NCBI RefSeq assembly: GCF_021768455.1
Contig: NZ_JAIZVX010000004.1
Coordinates: 1-59,017, forward strand
Reading direction: 5' to 3'
DNA: 59,017 nucleotides
DNA from: Aquabacterium sp.
Lineage (GTDB): Bacteria > Pseudomonadota > Gammaproteobacteria > Burkholderiales > Burkholderiaceae_C
This document shows, in pieces, positions 43,705-53,151 of this stretch. Below the pieces are notes generated by a model. It was not told where the DNA came from and searched no databases. It was given only the letters and a program-made list of their open reading frames with translations. The position numbers and the translations under genes are program-made. Positions within the stretch are counted from its first letter, which is position 1. Each line of letters begins with the position of its first letter.

Positions 43705-45312
43705 GTGCACCCGTTCAAAATAACAACGCTGACCGCCGCCGCGCTGATCTCCCTCGGTTCCGGCCACGTCCTGGCGGCACAACCGAGCAGCAAGGAAGTC
43801 CAGAGCCTCAAGGGCACGGTGGAAGATCTGCGCAAGCAGTTGCAGTCCCTCCGCAGCCAACAAAGCAGCAACACCTCGGCGCTGGAAAAGGCCCAGGTCG
43901 ACGAACTGCGCAAGCAACTGGAAGAGCTGCGCGCTTTCGTGAAGAAGCAGCCGGCTGAACAGCCCACCGCCTCGGTGACCACCACCGAGGGCGCCGAGGG
44001 TGAAAGCCAGGAGTCCATCGACGCCCGCACCGCGGCCTCCAAGGCCGACATCCAGGGCCTGCGCACCGACCTCGAGAACTACAAGTACGACCAATCGCGC
44101 CTGCAGGAACGCACCATTCCCAGCGTGACCCGCAACACCAAGATCGGCGGCACCGTCACGGTGGGCTATGAGACCCGCAATCCAGCCTTCAAGGCCGGTG
44201 ATTCCCAGACCACCGCAGCCACCAACTCGGCCCCTGCCGAGCCCCGCAGCAGCGGCTTCCGGGCTCCCACAGCCACACTGAACCTCGCTGGCAACCTCTA
44301 TCGCGACTACGGCGAAGGCCGCAACCTGACTTACCGTCTGGCGCTGAACGTGGGCACCACCGGTACCAACGCCACGGCCAACTCGCAGGTCAACCTGACC
44401 GATGCCTGGGTGCGCTACAGCTACGAGCCCTCCACCGGCAACCTGGAAGACCGCCAAGGCACCATCACCCTGGGTCAGCAGGCCGTGCCTTTCGGCCTCG
44501 ATGCCCCTGCGCTGGACCCCGAAGTGCGAGCCGTGATCAACAGCGCCTTGTTCGTTTCAGGACTGGACGTTGGCACACGCCAAGTGGGTGTGCTGGTTCA
44601 GGGCGACTACGACCCTTACGTCGACTTCACGAACAACTACCGAGCCCCCCTGTTGGGCTACTCGCTGGGCTTCTTCAACGGCAATGGTCCGAACAAGAAC
44701 GACAACAACAACGCACGCGACTGGATCGCCCGCCTCGCACTGACGCTGCCCGTGGACTACACCAGCTGGCTGCGCCAACTCCAGATCGGTGCCACCTACT
44801 ACAAGCGCAGCCCGACGATCGCGCCGAATGGTGCAACGACCACGACCACTGGCTACAAGGGTGAGAACAACATCACCGGCTTCGACGTGAACTGGACGCA
44901 CCTGCCCTACTCCATCTCTTACGAATGGGCACGTGGCAAGCAAGAACTCTCACCGACCACAGCCAACCTGGCGACCAATACCGATGGCTTTAAACGCGGC
45001 CTGGGCCAATACATCAACTTTGGCTACACCTTCGGCGAGCAGTTCCTCAACAGCTCGAAGCAACAAGGCAAGTTCGACGACTACTGGCCCACGTCCTTCC
45101 AGGCCTTCGTGCGCATCGACACCTTCGACCCCAACCTGTCCAGCAAGGTCGTCAACGACAAGCAATACCGCAACACCTTTGGCCTGAACGTGTTCTTCGC
45201 TGAGACCACCCGCTTCCAGATCAACTATTTCAAAGACCGCAACCAGGCCAACACCGCCGACCTGCCCAAGCGCGCCAATGGCCTGCAGGCCCAGTTCGTC
45301 GCTGGCTTCTGA
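43705..45312 (+). CDS. Outer-membrane porin with N-terminal coiled coil
   Basis: A 535-residue outer-membrane protein. After the signal peptide (residues 1-24) comes a coiled coil of about 70 residues (EVQSLKGTVEDLRKQLQSLR..., DELRKQLEELRAFVKK). The beta-barrel runs from about residue 130 with many aromatic-ending strands, and the C-terminus ends in phenylalanine (QAQFVAGF). It resembles OprO/OprP-like and SphX-like porins used for anionic solutes. GTG at 43705 is chosen: AGGAG lies eight bases before it, and the sigma-54 start maps between it and an earlier ATG (43657). First gene of the operon. Confidence 0.85.
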   Translation: MHPFKITTLTAAALISLGSGHVLAAQPSSKEVQSLKGTVEDLRKQLQSLRSQQSSNTSALEKAQVDELRKQLEELRAFVKKQPAEQPTASVTTTEGAEGESQESIDARTAASKADIQGLRTDLENYKYDQSRLQERTIPSVTRNTKIGGTVTVGYETRNPAFKAGDSQTTAATNSAPAEPRSSGFRAPTATLNLAGNLYRDYGEGRNLTYRLALNVGTTGTNATANSQVNLTDAWVRYSYEPSTGNLEDRQGTITLGQQAVPFGLDAPALDPEVRAVINSALFVSGLDVGTRQVGVLVQGDYDPYVDFTNNYRAPLLGYSLGFFNGNGPNKNDNNNARDWIARLALTLPVDYTSWLRQLQIGATYYKRSPTIAPNGATTTTTGYKGENNITGFDVNWTHLPYSISYEWARGKQELSPTTANLATNTDGFKRGLGQYINFGYTFGEQFLNSSKQQGKFDDYWPTSFQAFVRIDTFDPNLSSKVVNDKQYRNTFGLNVFFAETTRFQINYFKDRNQANTADLPKRANGLQAQFVAGF

Positions 45313-45351
45313 TTCGCGCCCGATCCGATCCTCTTCAAGGAGCACCAAAAC

Positions 45352-46449
45352 ATGAAACGCCGCTCATTCAACTCCGCCCTCCTCGCTGGCCTGGGCACCC
45401 CCGCCCTGATTGGCCTGTCCTCGGGTACCGCCCGAGCCGCTGACGCTGCCAAGCCCACCACCATCCGCATCGGCTTCCCCGGTGCCGGCACCGGTGGTCG
45501 CCCCCTGCCCACTTCAGGATTCACCGCCAACACCGTGTTCCTGGGTGAGCTGGAAAAGGAGTTCAAGGCCGACAACATCAAGATCGAGTGGAAGTACTAC
45601 GTGGGCGCGGGTCCGGCTCTGAACGAGGCCTTCGCCAACGGCCTGCTGGACTTCTGCTTTGGCCACGGCGACCTGCCCCTGATCGTGGGCCGCTCCACCG
45701 GCCTCAAGCACAAGATCTTGCTGTCGTCGGGTCGCGGTGGCGACGTCTACCTGCTGACCCCCGCCGCTTCCGCCGCCAAGGAAGTCGCCGATCTGAAGGG
45801 CAAGACCCTGTCGGTGCAAAAGGGCACGGCGGGTCAGCTCACCTTGTACCGCTTCCTGGCCAAGCACGGTTTCAACGAGCCGGAGAAGGAATTCCGCATC
45901 ATCAGCCAGATTACTGACGACCGCCGCGCCTCGCTGGCCACTGGCGACATCGCTGGCGCCATCGACACCCCCTGGGGCCTGGAAGCCCGTGGCGTGACCA
46001 AGCGGATCGCCGAAGTGCACGACGACCCGAACATCAACACCCCGGGCACGGTCTGGGTGGGTGAAGCCTTCGAACAGCAGTACCCCGACATCGTTCAGCG
46101 CATCGTCACGCGCGTGGTGAAGGTGGCGCACTGGAGCACGCAGGAAGCCAACCGCGAGACCCAGTACCAGTACTGGACCCGCTCGGGCTCCAACGCCTAC
46201 ATCGACAACAAGAAGGAATGGGACCGCGTCAAGGACCTGCGCGTTCGCCACAACCCCTTGCTGGACGACTTCTACAAGGCGCAGATCAAGAAGGCCATTG
46301 CCGAGACCAAGAAGTACCGCCTCACCCGCCGTGACTTCGACTTCGACAGCTGGATCGAGCCCAAGTACCTGAACAAGGCCCTGGCCGATCTGAAGCTGGA
46401 GACCTACTGGCCGACCCAGGGCGCCGACGGCAAGTTCACGCGCACCTGA
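45352..46449 (+). CDS. ABC transporter substrate-binding protein, SsuA/NitT/TauT-like
   Basis: A 365-residue periplasmic receptor. The signal (MKRRSFNSALLAGLGTPALIG) has a twin-arginine look. The mature part follows the SsuA-type pattern: EWKYYVGAGPALNEAFANG, DFCFGHGDLPLIVGRSTG, LKGKTLSVQKGTAGQL and LATGDIAGAIDTPWGLE. It would bind an aliphatic sulfonate or similar anion. AAGGAG stands before the ATG. The exact ligand cannot be read. Confidence 0.88.
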   Translation: MKRRSFNSALLAGLGTPALIGLSSGTARAADAAKPTTIRIGFPGAGTGGRPLPTSGFTANTVFLGELEKEFKADNIKIEWKYYVGAGPALNEAFANGLLDFCFGHGDLPLIVGRSTGLKHKILLSSGRGGDVYLLTPAASAAKEVADLKGKTLSVQKGTAGQLTLYRFLAKHGFNEPEKEFRIISQITDDRRASLATGDIAGAIDTPWGLEARGVTKRIAEVHDDPNINTPGTVWVGEAFEQQYPDIVQRIVTRVVKVAHWSTQEANRETQYQYWTRSGSNAYIDNKKEWDRVKDLRVRHNPLLDDFYKAQIKKAIAETKKYRLTRRDFDFDSWIEPKYLNKALADLKLETYWPTQGADGKFTRT

Positions 46450-46519
46450 TCGCGGCCTGACGCGACATGGCCACTGGCACCCGCCAGTGGCCTTCCCCAC
46501 CGCCTGCGGAGCAAGCCCC

Positions 46520-47386
46520 ATGAGTGCCTCGACCGACGATCCCCACGTGTTTCCATCCCTGAATCCAACAACATCGCTGCCCGCCACCTGGCGCCAGCAA
46601 GCCCATGACGCCGCCATCGCAACGGTCCGGACACTGGGCACCATTTTGCTCGGCAGCCTGCTGCCAGCCTTCATCTTCGGCCTGTGGTGGCTGGCAGCAG
46701 ACCGCCACTGGATCGCAGAGCAGATCCTGCCTTCGCCTGCTTTTGTGTGGGAGTCCCTCAACATCGTGCTCGACAGCGGTGAACTCCAAGGCCATGTGCT
46801 GGTCAGTGCCAAGCGCGTCGCCTGGAGCCTGCTGATCGGTGGCGGTGCGGGCCTGGCACTCGGCTTCGGCATGGGCCTCTCGCGCCGCTTCAAGGCTTAT
46901 GTGTTCCCCACCTTCGACGTCCTGGCCCAGCTGCCGGTTCTGGGCTGGATCCCGCTGCTCATCATCTTCGTCGGCATCGAAGAGGGCCTGAAGGTCACCG
47001 CCGTCTCCATCGCCGTGACCGTGCCCATGGCACTCAACACGCTCAGCGGCATCGCCAACATTCCCAAAGCGCTGCTGGAAGTCGGCCGCGTCTACCAGTT
47101 CAGCGCTTTCCAGACCCTGAGCCGCATCGTCTTGCCCGCCACCGTGCCCAGCCTCTTCACGGGCTTGCGCCAGGGCGTGATGCAAGCGTGGCTTTCGGTC
47201 ATCTTCGTCGAGCTTTTGTCCTCCAGTGAGGGGCTGGGCTTCTTCATGGCCTACAGCCGCTCGCTCAGCCAGATCGACATGGTGATCGTTGCCATGCTCG
47301 CCATCGGCGTGGTGGGCATCGCCATCGAGCTCACCCTGCGCCTCATCGAATCCCGCCTGCAAGGCTGGCGCCGTTCGGCCTTCTGA
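46520..47386 (+). CDS. ABC transporter permease, SsuC-like (first)
   Basis: A 288-residue inner-membrane subunit with the usual binding-protein-dependent motif region PKALLEVGRVYQFSAFQTLSRI, which contacts the ATPase. A hydrophilic N-terminal extension of about 40 residues precedes the first membrane segment. The next gene encodes a second, different permease, so the importer is probably a heterodimer. Confidence 0.9.
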   Translation: MSASTDDPHVFPSLNPTTSLPATWRQQAHDAAIATVRTLGTILLGSLLPAFIFGLWWLAADRHWIAEQILPSPAFVWESLNIVLDSGELQGHVLVSAKRVAWSLLIGGGAGLALGFGMGLSRRFKAYVFPTFDVLAQLPVLGWIPLLIIFVGIEEGLKVTAVSIAVTVPMALNTLSGIANIPKALLEVGRVYQFSAFQTLSRIVLPATVPSLFTGLRQGVMQAWLSVIFVELLSSSEGLGFFMAYSRSLSQIDMVIVAMLAIGVVGIAIELTLRLIESRLQGWRRSAF

Positions 47387-47406
47387 CCCACGCGGAGCAC
47401 CTCCTC

Positions 47407-48195
47407 ATGTCCGACACCTCCCCCACCACTCAAGCCAGTCGCTTCGATTGGCGCGGCCTCGTCCTGCCCATCGGCTTTGTGCTGGTCTGGTATGCCGTCA
47501 CGGCCTTGAACCTGGTCAACACCAGGCTGATCGTGCCTCCTCAGGGCGTGCTCACCACAGCGGCTCGTGAACTGGCCGAACCCAGCTACTACCTGGGCAT
47601 CGCCCTGAGCCTGTGGCGCGATCTGTCTGGCTTCGCCATTGGCGCGCTGATCGGCGTGGCCGTGGGCGCGCTGATCGGCACCTCCCGCCTTGCCGACAAG
47701 CTGCTGGGCCCGACCTTCCACACCGCACGCCAGATCTCGCTGTTTGCCTGGCTGCCGCTGCTCTCGGCCATCGTGGGCACGGGTGACCTGTCCAAGGTCA
47801 TCTTCATCGCCTTCTCGGCCTTCTACCCCGTCGTGCTGGGCACGCTGGAAGGCGTGCGCGGCGTGAGCCTGGCCCATGCCGAAGTGGCGCGGGTCTATGG
47901 CTTCACCCGCTCCCAGCTGTTCTTCAAGCTGGTCTTGCCTGCGGCCTCGCCGCAGATCATCGGCGGCCTGCGCCTGGGCCTGATTTACGCATGGCTGGCC
48001 ACCATCGGCGCCGAATACCTGCTGGTCAACGATGGCCACGGCATCGGCAACATCGTGTTCAAGGGCCGCATGGCTTTCAACATCGAGCTGATCCTGTTCG
48101 GACTGATCTCGATCGGCCTGGTCGGCAACGTCTTCAATCGCCTGGCCGACAAGGCAGAGCGTCGCCTGCTGCGCTGGCGCCCTGCCCCGACCTGA
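47407..48195 (+). CDS. ABC transporter permease, SsuC-like (second)
   Basis: A 262-residue permease with six membrane segments and the coupling motif SLAHAEVARVYGFTRSQLFFKLVLP. It follows the first permease by 20 bases. Two permeases in one SsuABC-type unit differ from the E. coli ssu operon, which has one. Confidence 0.9.
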   Translation: MSDTSPTTQASRFDWRGLVLPIGFVLVWYAVTALNLVNTRLIVPPQGVLTTAARELAEPSYYLGIALSLWRDLSGFAIGALIGVAVGALIGTSRLADKLLGPTFHTARQISLFAWLPLLSAIVGTGDLSKVIFIAFSAFYPVVLGTLEGVRGVSLAHAEVARVYGFTRSQLFFKLVLPAASPQIIGGLRLGLIYAWLATIGAEYLLVNDGHGIGNIVFKGRMAFNIELILFGLISIGLVGNVFNRLADKAERRLLRWRPAPT

Positions 48196-48276
48196 TCGGC
48201 TTTTTCACACCTTCGCCCCACCGCGCTCTCATTGCATAGAGCCTGAAGTCTTCACCAGGCCCAGAAAGGACACCCC

Positions 48277-49089
48277 ATGGCCCACGCCGGCACCATCGAC
48301 ATCCAGAACCTGCGCAAACAGTACGACGTCAAGGGCAAGCCCCTGACCGTCCTCGACAACATCTCCCTGTCCATTCGGCCAGGCGAATTCCTCAGCATCG
48401 TCGGCTCCAGCGGCTGCGGCAAGTCCACCTTGCTGCGCCTGCTGATCGGTCTGGAACAGGGCTACGAAGGCAAGCTGCTGCTCGATGGCAAACCCATCGT
48501 CGGCACCAGCCTGGAGCGCGGCATCGTCTTCCAGGAACACCGTCTCTTCCCCTGGCTGACGGTGGAACAGAACGTGGCGCTGGGCCTGCTGAACGCGCCC
48601 GGCTCGCAAGCCTCGAAAGACAAGAGCGTGCAGGAGCACATCTCGCTGGTTGGCCTCAAGGGCTTCGAGAAGGCCTATCCCTACCAGCTGTCGGGCGGCA
48701 TGTCGCAACGCGTGGCCATTGCACGCGCCCTGGTCAACCGCCCTGAAGTGCTGCTGCTGGACGAGCCGTTTGGTGCGCTGGATGCCCTCACGCGCACGCG
48801 CCTGCAGCAGGAATTGCAACGCATCTGGCAGGCCGAAGGCATCACGGCCATTCTCGTCACCCACGACGTGGAGGAGGCCGTCTACCTGGGCGACCGCGTC
48901 GTCGTGATGCAGCCACGCCCCGGTCGCATCAAGCGCATCGTGGGCGTGCCCCTCGATCGCCCCCGTGACCGCAACGACCCGGAGTTCGTGGCCGTCAAGG
49001 ACGACGTGCTCAGCGAATTCAGCCACGAGATCAACCACGCCACCGTCAGCGAGCGCCTGGAGCGCTCCAGCGATCCGCTCGCCGCCTGA
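48277..49089 (+). CDS. ABC transporter ATP-binding protein, SsuB-like
   Basis: A 270-residue ATPase. Walker A is [14 protein letters not shown] (about 43-56), signature [13 protein letters not shown], Walker [16 protein letters not shown] and the switch histidine in VTHDVEEAV. It drives the two permeases upstream. AAAGGA lies ahead of the ATG. Confidence 0.92.
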   Translation: MAHAGTIDIQNLRKQYDVKGKPLTVLDNISLSIRPGEFLSIVGSSGCGKSTLLRLLIGLEQGYEGKLLLDGKPIVGTSLERGIVFQEHRLFPWLTVEQNVALGLLNAPGSQASKDKSVQEHISLVGLKGFEKAYPYQLSGGMSQRVAIARALVNRPEVLLLDEPFGALDALTRTRLQQELQRIWQAEGITAILVTHDVEEAVYLGDRVVVMQPRPGRIKRIVGVPLDRPRDRNDPEFVAVKDDVLSEFSHEINHATVSERLERSSDPLAA

Positions 49090-49127
49090 TTCCCGATTTT
49101 TTTCACCCACAACGAAAGCAACCGCCC

Positions 49128-49619
49128 ATGAAGCGCACTTCCCTGATCCTGGCCCTGTCCCTGGCTTTTTCCGGCATCGCCGCCCACGCCCAACAGGCTG
49201 CCAGCGCCGCCACCCCAGCTGCCTCCACGGCGTCGGCACCGGCCTACGTCGCTCCGCCCTGGACCTACAAGACCAAACAACTGAACCGCAACGAGGTCGA
49301 CAAGCTCCTGGGCAACCCCAAGAAGCTGCTGATCATCGACCTGCGCCGCCCGGACGAGTTGGTCAAGTACGGCAGCTTCGCCACCTACCTGAACCTGCAA
49401 CTGAAAGACCTGCCCGAACTGCTGGAGTACATCCCCAAGGACCGCGTGATCCTGACCGTGTCCAACCGCGCCCACCGCGCCGGTGCAGCAGGCGACATCC
49501 TGACCGCAGCCGGCTACAAGGTCGCAGGCGCCACGGGCAGCGAGGACTACCGTGAAGCGGGCGGAACCATCGTCAAGGTGTCTCCACCGGCACCCGCCGC
49601 ATCGGCCGCGTCCAAGTAA
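49128..49619 (+). CDS. Exported rhodanese-fold protein lacking the catalytic cysteine
   Basis: A 163-residue periplasmic protein: signal peptide (MKRTSLILALSLAFSGIAAHA), an alanine-rich linker (about 22-42), then one rhodanese domain with LLIIDLRRPDEL (about 67-78). The active-site loop that normally begins with cysteine reads V111-S112-N-R-A-H-R117, so serine replaces the nucleophile. It is unlikely to transfer sulfur itself; it may bind a ligand or a partner such as the cytochrome encoded next. It belongs to the importer operon. Confidence 0.8.
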   Translation: MKRTSLILALSLAFSGIAAHAQQAASAATPAASTASAPAYVAPPWTYKTKQLNRNEVDKLLGNPKKLLIIDLRRPDELVKYGSFATYLNLQLKDLPELLEYIPKDRVILTVSNRAHRAGAAGDILTAAGYKVAGATGSEDYREAGGTIVKVSPPAPAASAASK

Positions 49620-49643
49620 ACCTGGCAGACACCGAGCACCACG

Positions 49644-50495
49644 ATGAGCCTGAGCAAGCCCCTCGACACCGCGTCAACCCAGACGCCCACGCCGCACCCG
49701 ACCACCAGATCGGGCGCCCGACGCATCCTCCTGTGGGACCTGCCCTTGCGCGTGTTCCACTGGTCCTTGCTGGCCGCGGTGACCACGGCCATCGTGAGCG
49801 GGAAGATCGGTGGGGACCTCATGGGCATCCATGCCAAGGCAGGTCTGGCCATCGTCGGACTGGTGGCGTTCCGCCTGGTCTGGGGGCTGGTGGGCTCGAC
49901 CCACTCGCGGTTCAGCCACTTTCTGCCCACTCCGGCACGCATCCTCGCGTATGTGCAAGGCCGCTGGCAAGGCGTGGGGCACAACCCCCTCGGAGCCTTG
50001 TCCGTGTTTGGCCTGCTGGGGGTGCTGGCCGTTCAGGCTGGAATGGGCCTGTTCACCAACGACGACATCGCCTTCCTCGGCCCCCTGGCGAGCCTGGTGA
50101 GCGAGTCGTGGCAGCAAAAGCTCACGGGCTATCACCACCAGTTGGCCAACCTGCTGTTTGTCCTGATCGGACTGCATGTGCTGGCCATCGTGTTTTACGC
50201 CCGCGCCAAGAAGGACAACCTCGTCAAACCCATGGTGACGGGCTGGAAGGAAACACCCCTGGGTGAGTCGACCCGCGGCGGTGGCCCGGTGGTCTTTGGT
50301 GTGTCGGTCGCCCTGGCTGCTTTGGCGGTCTGCGCGGCCAACGGCGTGTTCCTGTCGCCCGACACCCCGGCGGCCAAAGACCCGGCCCCGGACACCTCCG
50401 TCACAGCGAAAACCGCAGATGCCGCAGATGCCGCCGAACCGGCCTCCGCTGCGGCGTCAGCAGGCGCCTCCCAAACCACCGCGCCGGCCTGGTGA
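49644..50495 (+). CDS. Cytochrome b561-type membrane protein
   Basis: A 283-residue four-helix di-heme cytochrome b of the Ni/Fe-hydrogenase b-type/COG3658 kind. Candidate heme ligands lie in RVFHWSLLAAVTTAIVSG, GIHAKAGLAIVG, TGYHHQLANLLFV and IGLHVLAIV. The C-terminal 60 residues are alanine-rich and follow a fifth hydrophobic segment. It could carry electrons across the inner membrane for a periplasmic redox partner. It lies 24 bases after the rhodanese gene. Confidence 0.88.
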   Translation: MSLSKPLDTASTQTPTPHPTTRSGARRILLWDLPLRVFHWSLLAAVTTAIVSGKIGGDLMGIHAKAGLAIVGLVAFRLVWGLVGSTHSRFSHFLPTPARILAYVQGRWQGVGHNPLGALSVFGLLGVLAVQAGMGLFTNDDIAFLGPLASLVSESWQQKLTGYHHQLANLLFVLIGLHVLAIVFYARAKKDNLVKPMVTGWKETPLGESTRGGGPVVFGVSVALAALAVCAANGVFLSPDTPAAKDPAPDTSVTAKTADAADAAEPASAAASAGASQTTAPAW

Positions 50496-50521
50496 GCTGG
50501 CCGCTCGAATATTCAGACGCC

Positions 50522-50530
50522 GCATAAGCA
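50522..50530 (+). promoter_or_regulatory. GCATAAGCA box before the sulfate-binding-protein gene
   Basis: GCATAAGCA follows GAATATTCAGA by six bases. The same core appears in front of the SfnR-like regulator and near gshA, and a related GATATTCAGATAAGC precedes the encapsulin operon. Shared regulation is inference. Confidence 0.3.
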
Positions 50531-50600
50531 AGGTTTTTTTCATTCGTTCCGCGTTGATGCACTGAAAACCAGAATGCCTTCATCGCTTCACAACCCCCGC

Positions 50601-51647
50601 ATGACCATGACCATTCCATCTCGCACCCGCCGCACCTTCAACGCCCTGGCCGTGGCCGCCGCCACCGTGCTGACCGCCTCGGCTGCCCTGCTGCCCGCGG
50701 TGGCCCAAGCCAAGGACATCACCCTGCTGAACGTGTCCTACGACCCCACGCGAGAGCTCTACCAGGCCATCGATGCATCGTTCGCCAAGTACTGGAAGGC
50801 CAAGACGGGCGACGACGTCTCCATCAAGGCCTCCCACGGGGGTTCGGGCAAGCAGGCCCGCTCGGTGATCGACGGCCTCGAAGCCGACGTCGTGACGCTG
50901 GCCCTGGCCTACGACATCGACGCAATCGCTGAAAAAGGTCTGATCGCGCCGAACTGGCAGAGCCGCCTCAAGTTCAACAGCACCCCCTACTCCTCGACCA
51001 TCGTCTTCATCGTTCGCAAGGGCAACCCCAAGAACATCAAGACCTGGGACGACGTCGTCAAACCCGGCAATGCCGTGATCACCGCCAACCCCAAGACGTC
51101 GGGTGGCGCACGCTGGGCCTACCTGGCCGCCTACGGCTATGCCCTGAAGAAGTTCAACAACGACGATGCCAAGGCCCGCGCCTTCATCGGCAAGCTCTAT
51201 GAGCACGTGCCTGTGCTGGACTCCGGCGCACGCGGTGCCACCGTGAGCTTTGCAGAGCGCGGCCTGGGAGACGTGCTGCTGTCGTGGGAAAGCGAAGTGG
51301 GCCTGGTGAAGAAGGAATTCGGCGAAGACAAGTTCGACGTCATCTACCCAGCCACCAGCATCCTCGCCGAGCCGCCCGTGGCCGTGGTCGACAAGGTCGT
51401 GGACAAGCGTGGTACCCGCGCCGTGGCCCAGGCTTATCTCGAGTACCTCTACTCGCCTGAAGGCCAGGACATCATCGGCAAGTACTTCTACCGCCCGACC
51501 GATCCGAAGGCTGCAGCCAAGTACGCCAAACAGTTCCAGAAGATCGACCTGTTCACCATCGACAAGGTGTTCGGCGGCTGGACCAAGGCCCAAAAGACCC
51601 ACTTCTCCGACGGCGGCGTCTTCGACCAGATCTACACCAAGAAGTAA
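50601..51647 (+). CDS. sbp: Periplasmic sulfate-binding protein
   Basis: A 348-residue receptor of the sulfate/thiosulfate ABC family (Sbp/CysP). Signal peptide ends VAQA, then [57 protein letters not shown] and [16 protein letters not shown], all family hallmarks with the sulfate-binding backbone loops. An ATG at 50574 would add nine residues; neither has a clear Shine-Dalgarno. No cysTWA genes lie beside it, so it must use a permease encoded elsewhere. A strong terminator follows. Confidence 0.92.
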   Translation: MTMTIPSRTRRTFNALAVAAATVLTASAALLPAVAQAKDITLLNVSYDPTRELYQAIDASFAKYWKAKTGDDVSIKASHGGSGKQARSVIDGLEADVVTLALAYDIDAIAEKGLIAPNWQSRLKFNSTPYSSTIVFIVRKGNPKNIKTWDDVVKPGNAVITANPKTSGGARWAYLAAYGYALKKFNNDDAKARAFIGKLYEHVPVLDSGARGATVSFAERGLGDVLLSWESEVGLVKKEFGEDKFDVIYPATSILAEPPVAVVDKVVDKRGTRAVAQAYLEYLYSPEGQDIIGKYFYRPTDPKAAAKYAKQFQKIDLFTIDKVFGGWTKAQKTHFSDGGVFDQIYTKK

Positions 51648-51686
51648 TGCCAGACACCGGGCCCAAACGGACCTGGTTTCACAAAG

Positions 51687-51716
51687 GGGCCTGTCTTGTC
51701 AGACAGGCCCTTTTTT
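51687..51716 (+). terminator. Rho-independent terminator of sbp
   Basis: GGGCCTGTCT and AGACAGGCCC form a perfect 10-bp stem with a four-base loop, followed by six T. Confidence 0.95.
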
Positions 51717-51746
51717 CATGCGAGAGGCCTTCAGGACGCAAGACAA

Positions 51747-51776
51747 AGCCCCCAGGCCGGCGAGGCACTGGGGGCT
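51747..51776 (-). terminator. Terminator of the sigma-54 regulator gene
   Basis: AGCCCCCAG and CTGGGGGCT, nine bases each; on the minus strand TTTGTCTT follows. It lies 37 bases beyond the regulator stop. Confidence 0.7.
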
Positions 51777-51812
51777 GCCTGTTGGGGCGCGCCGCGGGAC
51801 GCCGCCGCGCGT

Positions 51813-53039
51813 TCAGGCCGGCTGAGCCAGGTTCACCGCTTCAGACTCCTCACCCTCGTCCTGTGCCCCGAGCAGGCCATGGCGCTTGAGCTGGGTCCGC
51901 AGCATGTTGCGCGTGATGCCCAGGGCCTTGGCCGTGCGCACCTGGTTCTGTTTGCTGTGGGCAAAAGCTGCGTGGATCAGCGCAGACTCCACCGTGTCGA
52001 ACAGGTCAGGCGTGCCGGCGTCCAACAAGGCCCGCCAGGCCTCGACCAGGCGATCCAGGGGCGGCACATCCACTGCGGCCACATCCAAAGGACCGGGCAG
52101 CACCGATGCGCCAGCAAGAGGCTCTGCCGGAGCCACCACAACCTCGGACGGCACCACCCGCTGGGGGGTATCGGCTTCGCGAACCCTCCCCAGCCCTCCC
52201 ACGCTCAATGGCGCACCTGGTGCCTGCGCCTGTCCCACCAGCGGCACCAGTCGGATGTCCTCCGTGCGGATCAGCTGATCTCGGCACACGATCAGGGCAA
52301 AGTGGATGACGTTTTCCAGCTCGCGGATGTTGCCCGGCCAGCTGTAGTGCAGCAGCGCCAGCTGGGCCTCTTCCGTGATCTGGACGTCCGTCTGCCCAAG
52401 GCGAGTGCGGTGCACCTCGATGAAATGCCGGGCCAGAGGCAGGATGTCGGCCGGCCGCTCGCGCAATGGGGGCAGGCGCACACTCGCCACACTCAGTCGG
52501 TAATACAGGTCAGCCCGGAAGTGCTGCGCTTCCACTGCACGCGCCAGGTCGATGTTCGTCGCCGCCACAAGGCGCACATCGAGCGGGATCGCCCGGCGAG
52601 AACCCAGGCGCACCACCTGGCGTTCCTGCAACACGCGCAGCAGCTTGACCTGCAAGGCCATGGGCAGGTCGCCGATCTCGTCCAGAAAGAGCGTGCCGCC
52701 ATTGGCGGCCTCGAACCAGCCACTGCGAGCCTGCGAAGCCCCTGTGAAGGCCCCCGACTCGTGGCCAAACAATTCGGCATCGATCAGCGACTCGCTGAAG
52801 GCGCCACAGTTGACCGGTACAAACGGCCCGCGTCGGCCACTGGTGTGGTGAATGTGGCGGGCGATCAGCTCCTTGCCCGTGCCGGTCTCACCGGTGACCA
52901 GCACCGTGGCCTCGCTGCGGGCAATGCGCTCGACGCTCTCCAACAAGGCCAGCGAGCCTGGATCGTGAAAGACCAGCGCCTTTGCCCGGATGGACAGGGG
53001 CGCAGACGGCGACTGCGGGAGGGTGAGGACTTTTTCCAC
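51813..53039 (-). CDS. sfnR: Sigma-54-dependent transcriptional activator, SfnR-like
   Basis: A 408-residue enhancer-binding protein without a receiver or GAF domain: a short N-terminus (VLTLPQSPSAPL), the AAA+ domain with Walker A GETGTGKEL, the sigma-54 contact loop ESGAFTGA, LFLDEIGDLP and the arginine-rich end LYYRLS. A linker and a Fis-type HTH (VRTAKALGITRNMLRTQLKRHG) follow. SfnR in Pseudomonas activates organosulfur (sulfone/sulfonate) genes under sulfur limitation. GTG at 53039 is preferred; the frame opens at a GTG at 53099. It probably drives the -24/-12 promoter before the porin. Confidence 0.85.
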   Translation of the reverse strand: MEKVLTLPQSPSAPLSIRAKALVFHDPGSLALLESVERIARSEATVLVTGETGTGKELIARHIHHTSGRRGPFVPVNCGAFSESLIDAELFGHESGAFTGASQARSGWFEAANGGTLFLDEIGDLPMALQVKLLRVLQERQVVRLGSRRAIPLDVRLVAATNIDLARAVEAQHFRADLYYRLSVASVRLPPLRERPADILPLARHFIEVHRTRLGQTDVQITEEAQLALLHYSWPGNIRELENVIHFALIVCRDQLIRTEDIRLVPLVGQAQAPGAPLSVGGLGRVREADTPQRVVPSEVVVAPAEPLAGASVLPGPLDVAAVDVPPLDRLVEAWRALLDAGTPDLFDTVESALIHAAFAHSKQNQVRTAKALGITRNMLRTQLKRHGLLGAQDEGEESEAVNLAQPA

Positions 53040-53139
53040 TTGAAGGCTCTTCTGATCGGCGCAGCACGGCAAGGTGCTGCATATCAAACAAGTCGACACC
53101 GTAAAGGGCGCCGAACCAGAAGAGAAGCTTGATTTTCAA

Positions 53140-53151
53140 CAGTGCTTATGC
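53140..53151 (-). promoter_or_regulatory. GCATAAGCACTG box upstream of the sigma-54 regulator
   Basis: The 12-mer is identical to the one between gshA and the amidotransferase gene (13371-13382). It lies 101 bases before the chosen regulator start and 140 before the molbindin gene. Confidence 0.3.

Noticed and set aside
45304-45317. GG-N10-GC match before the SsuA-like gene, considered as a second sigma-54 promoter
   Set aside because: Only the two dinucleotides fit, the rest of the consensus is absent, and such spacing is frequent by chance in GC-rich DNA.
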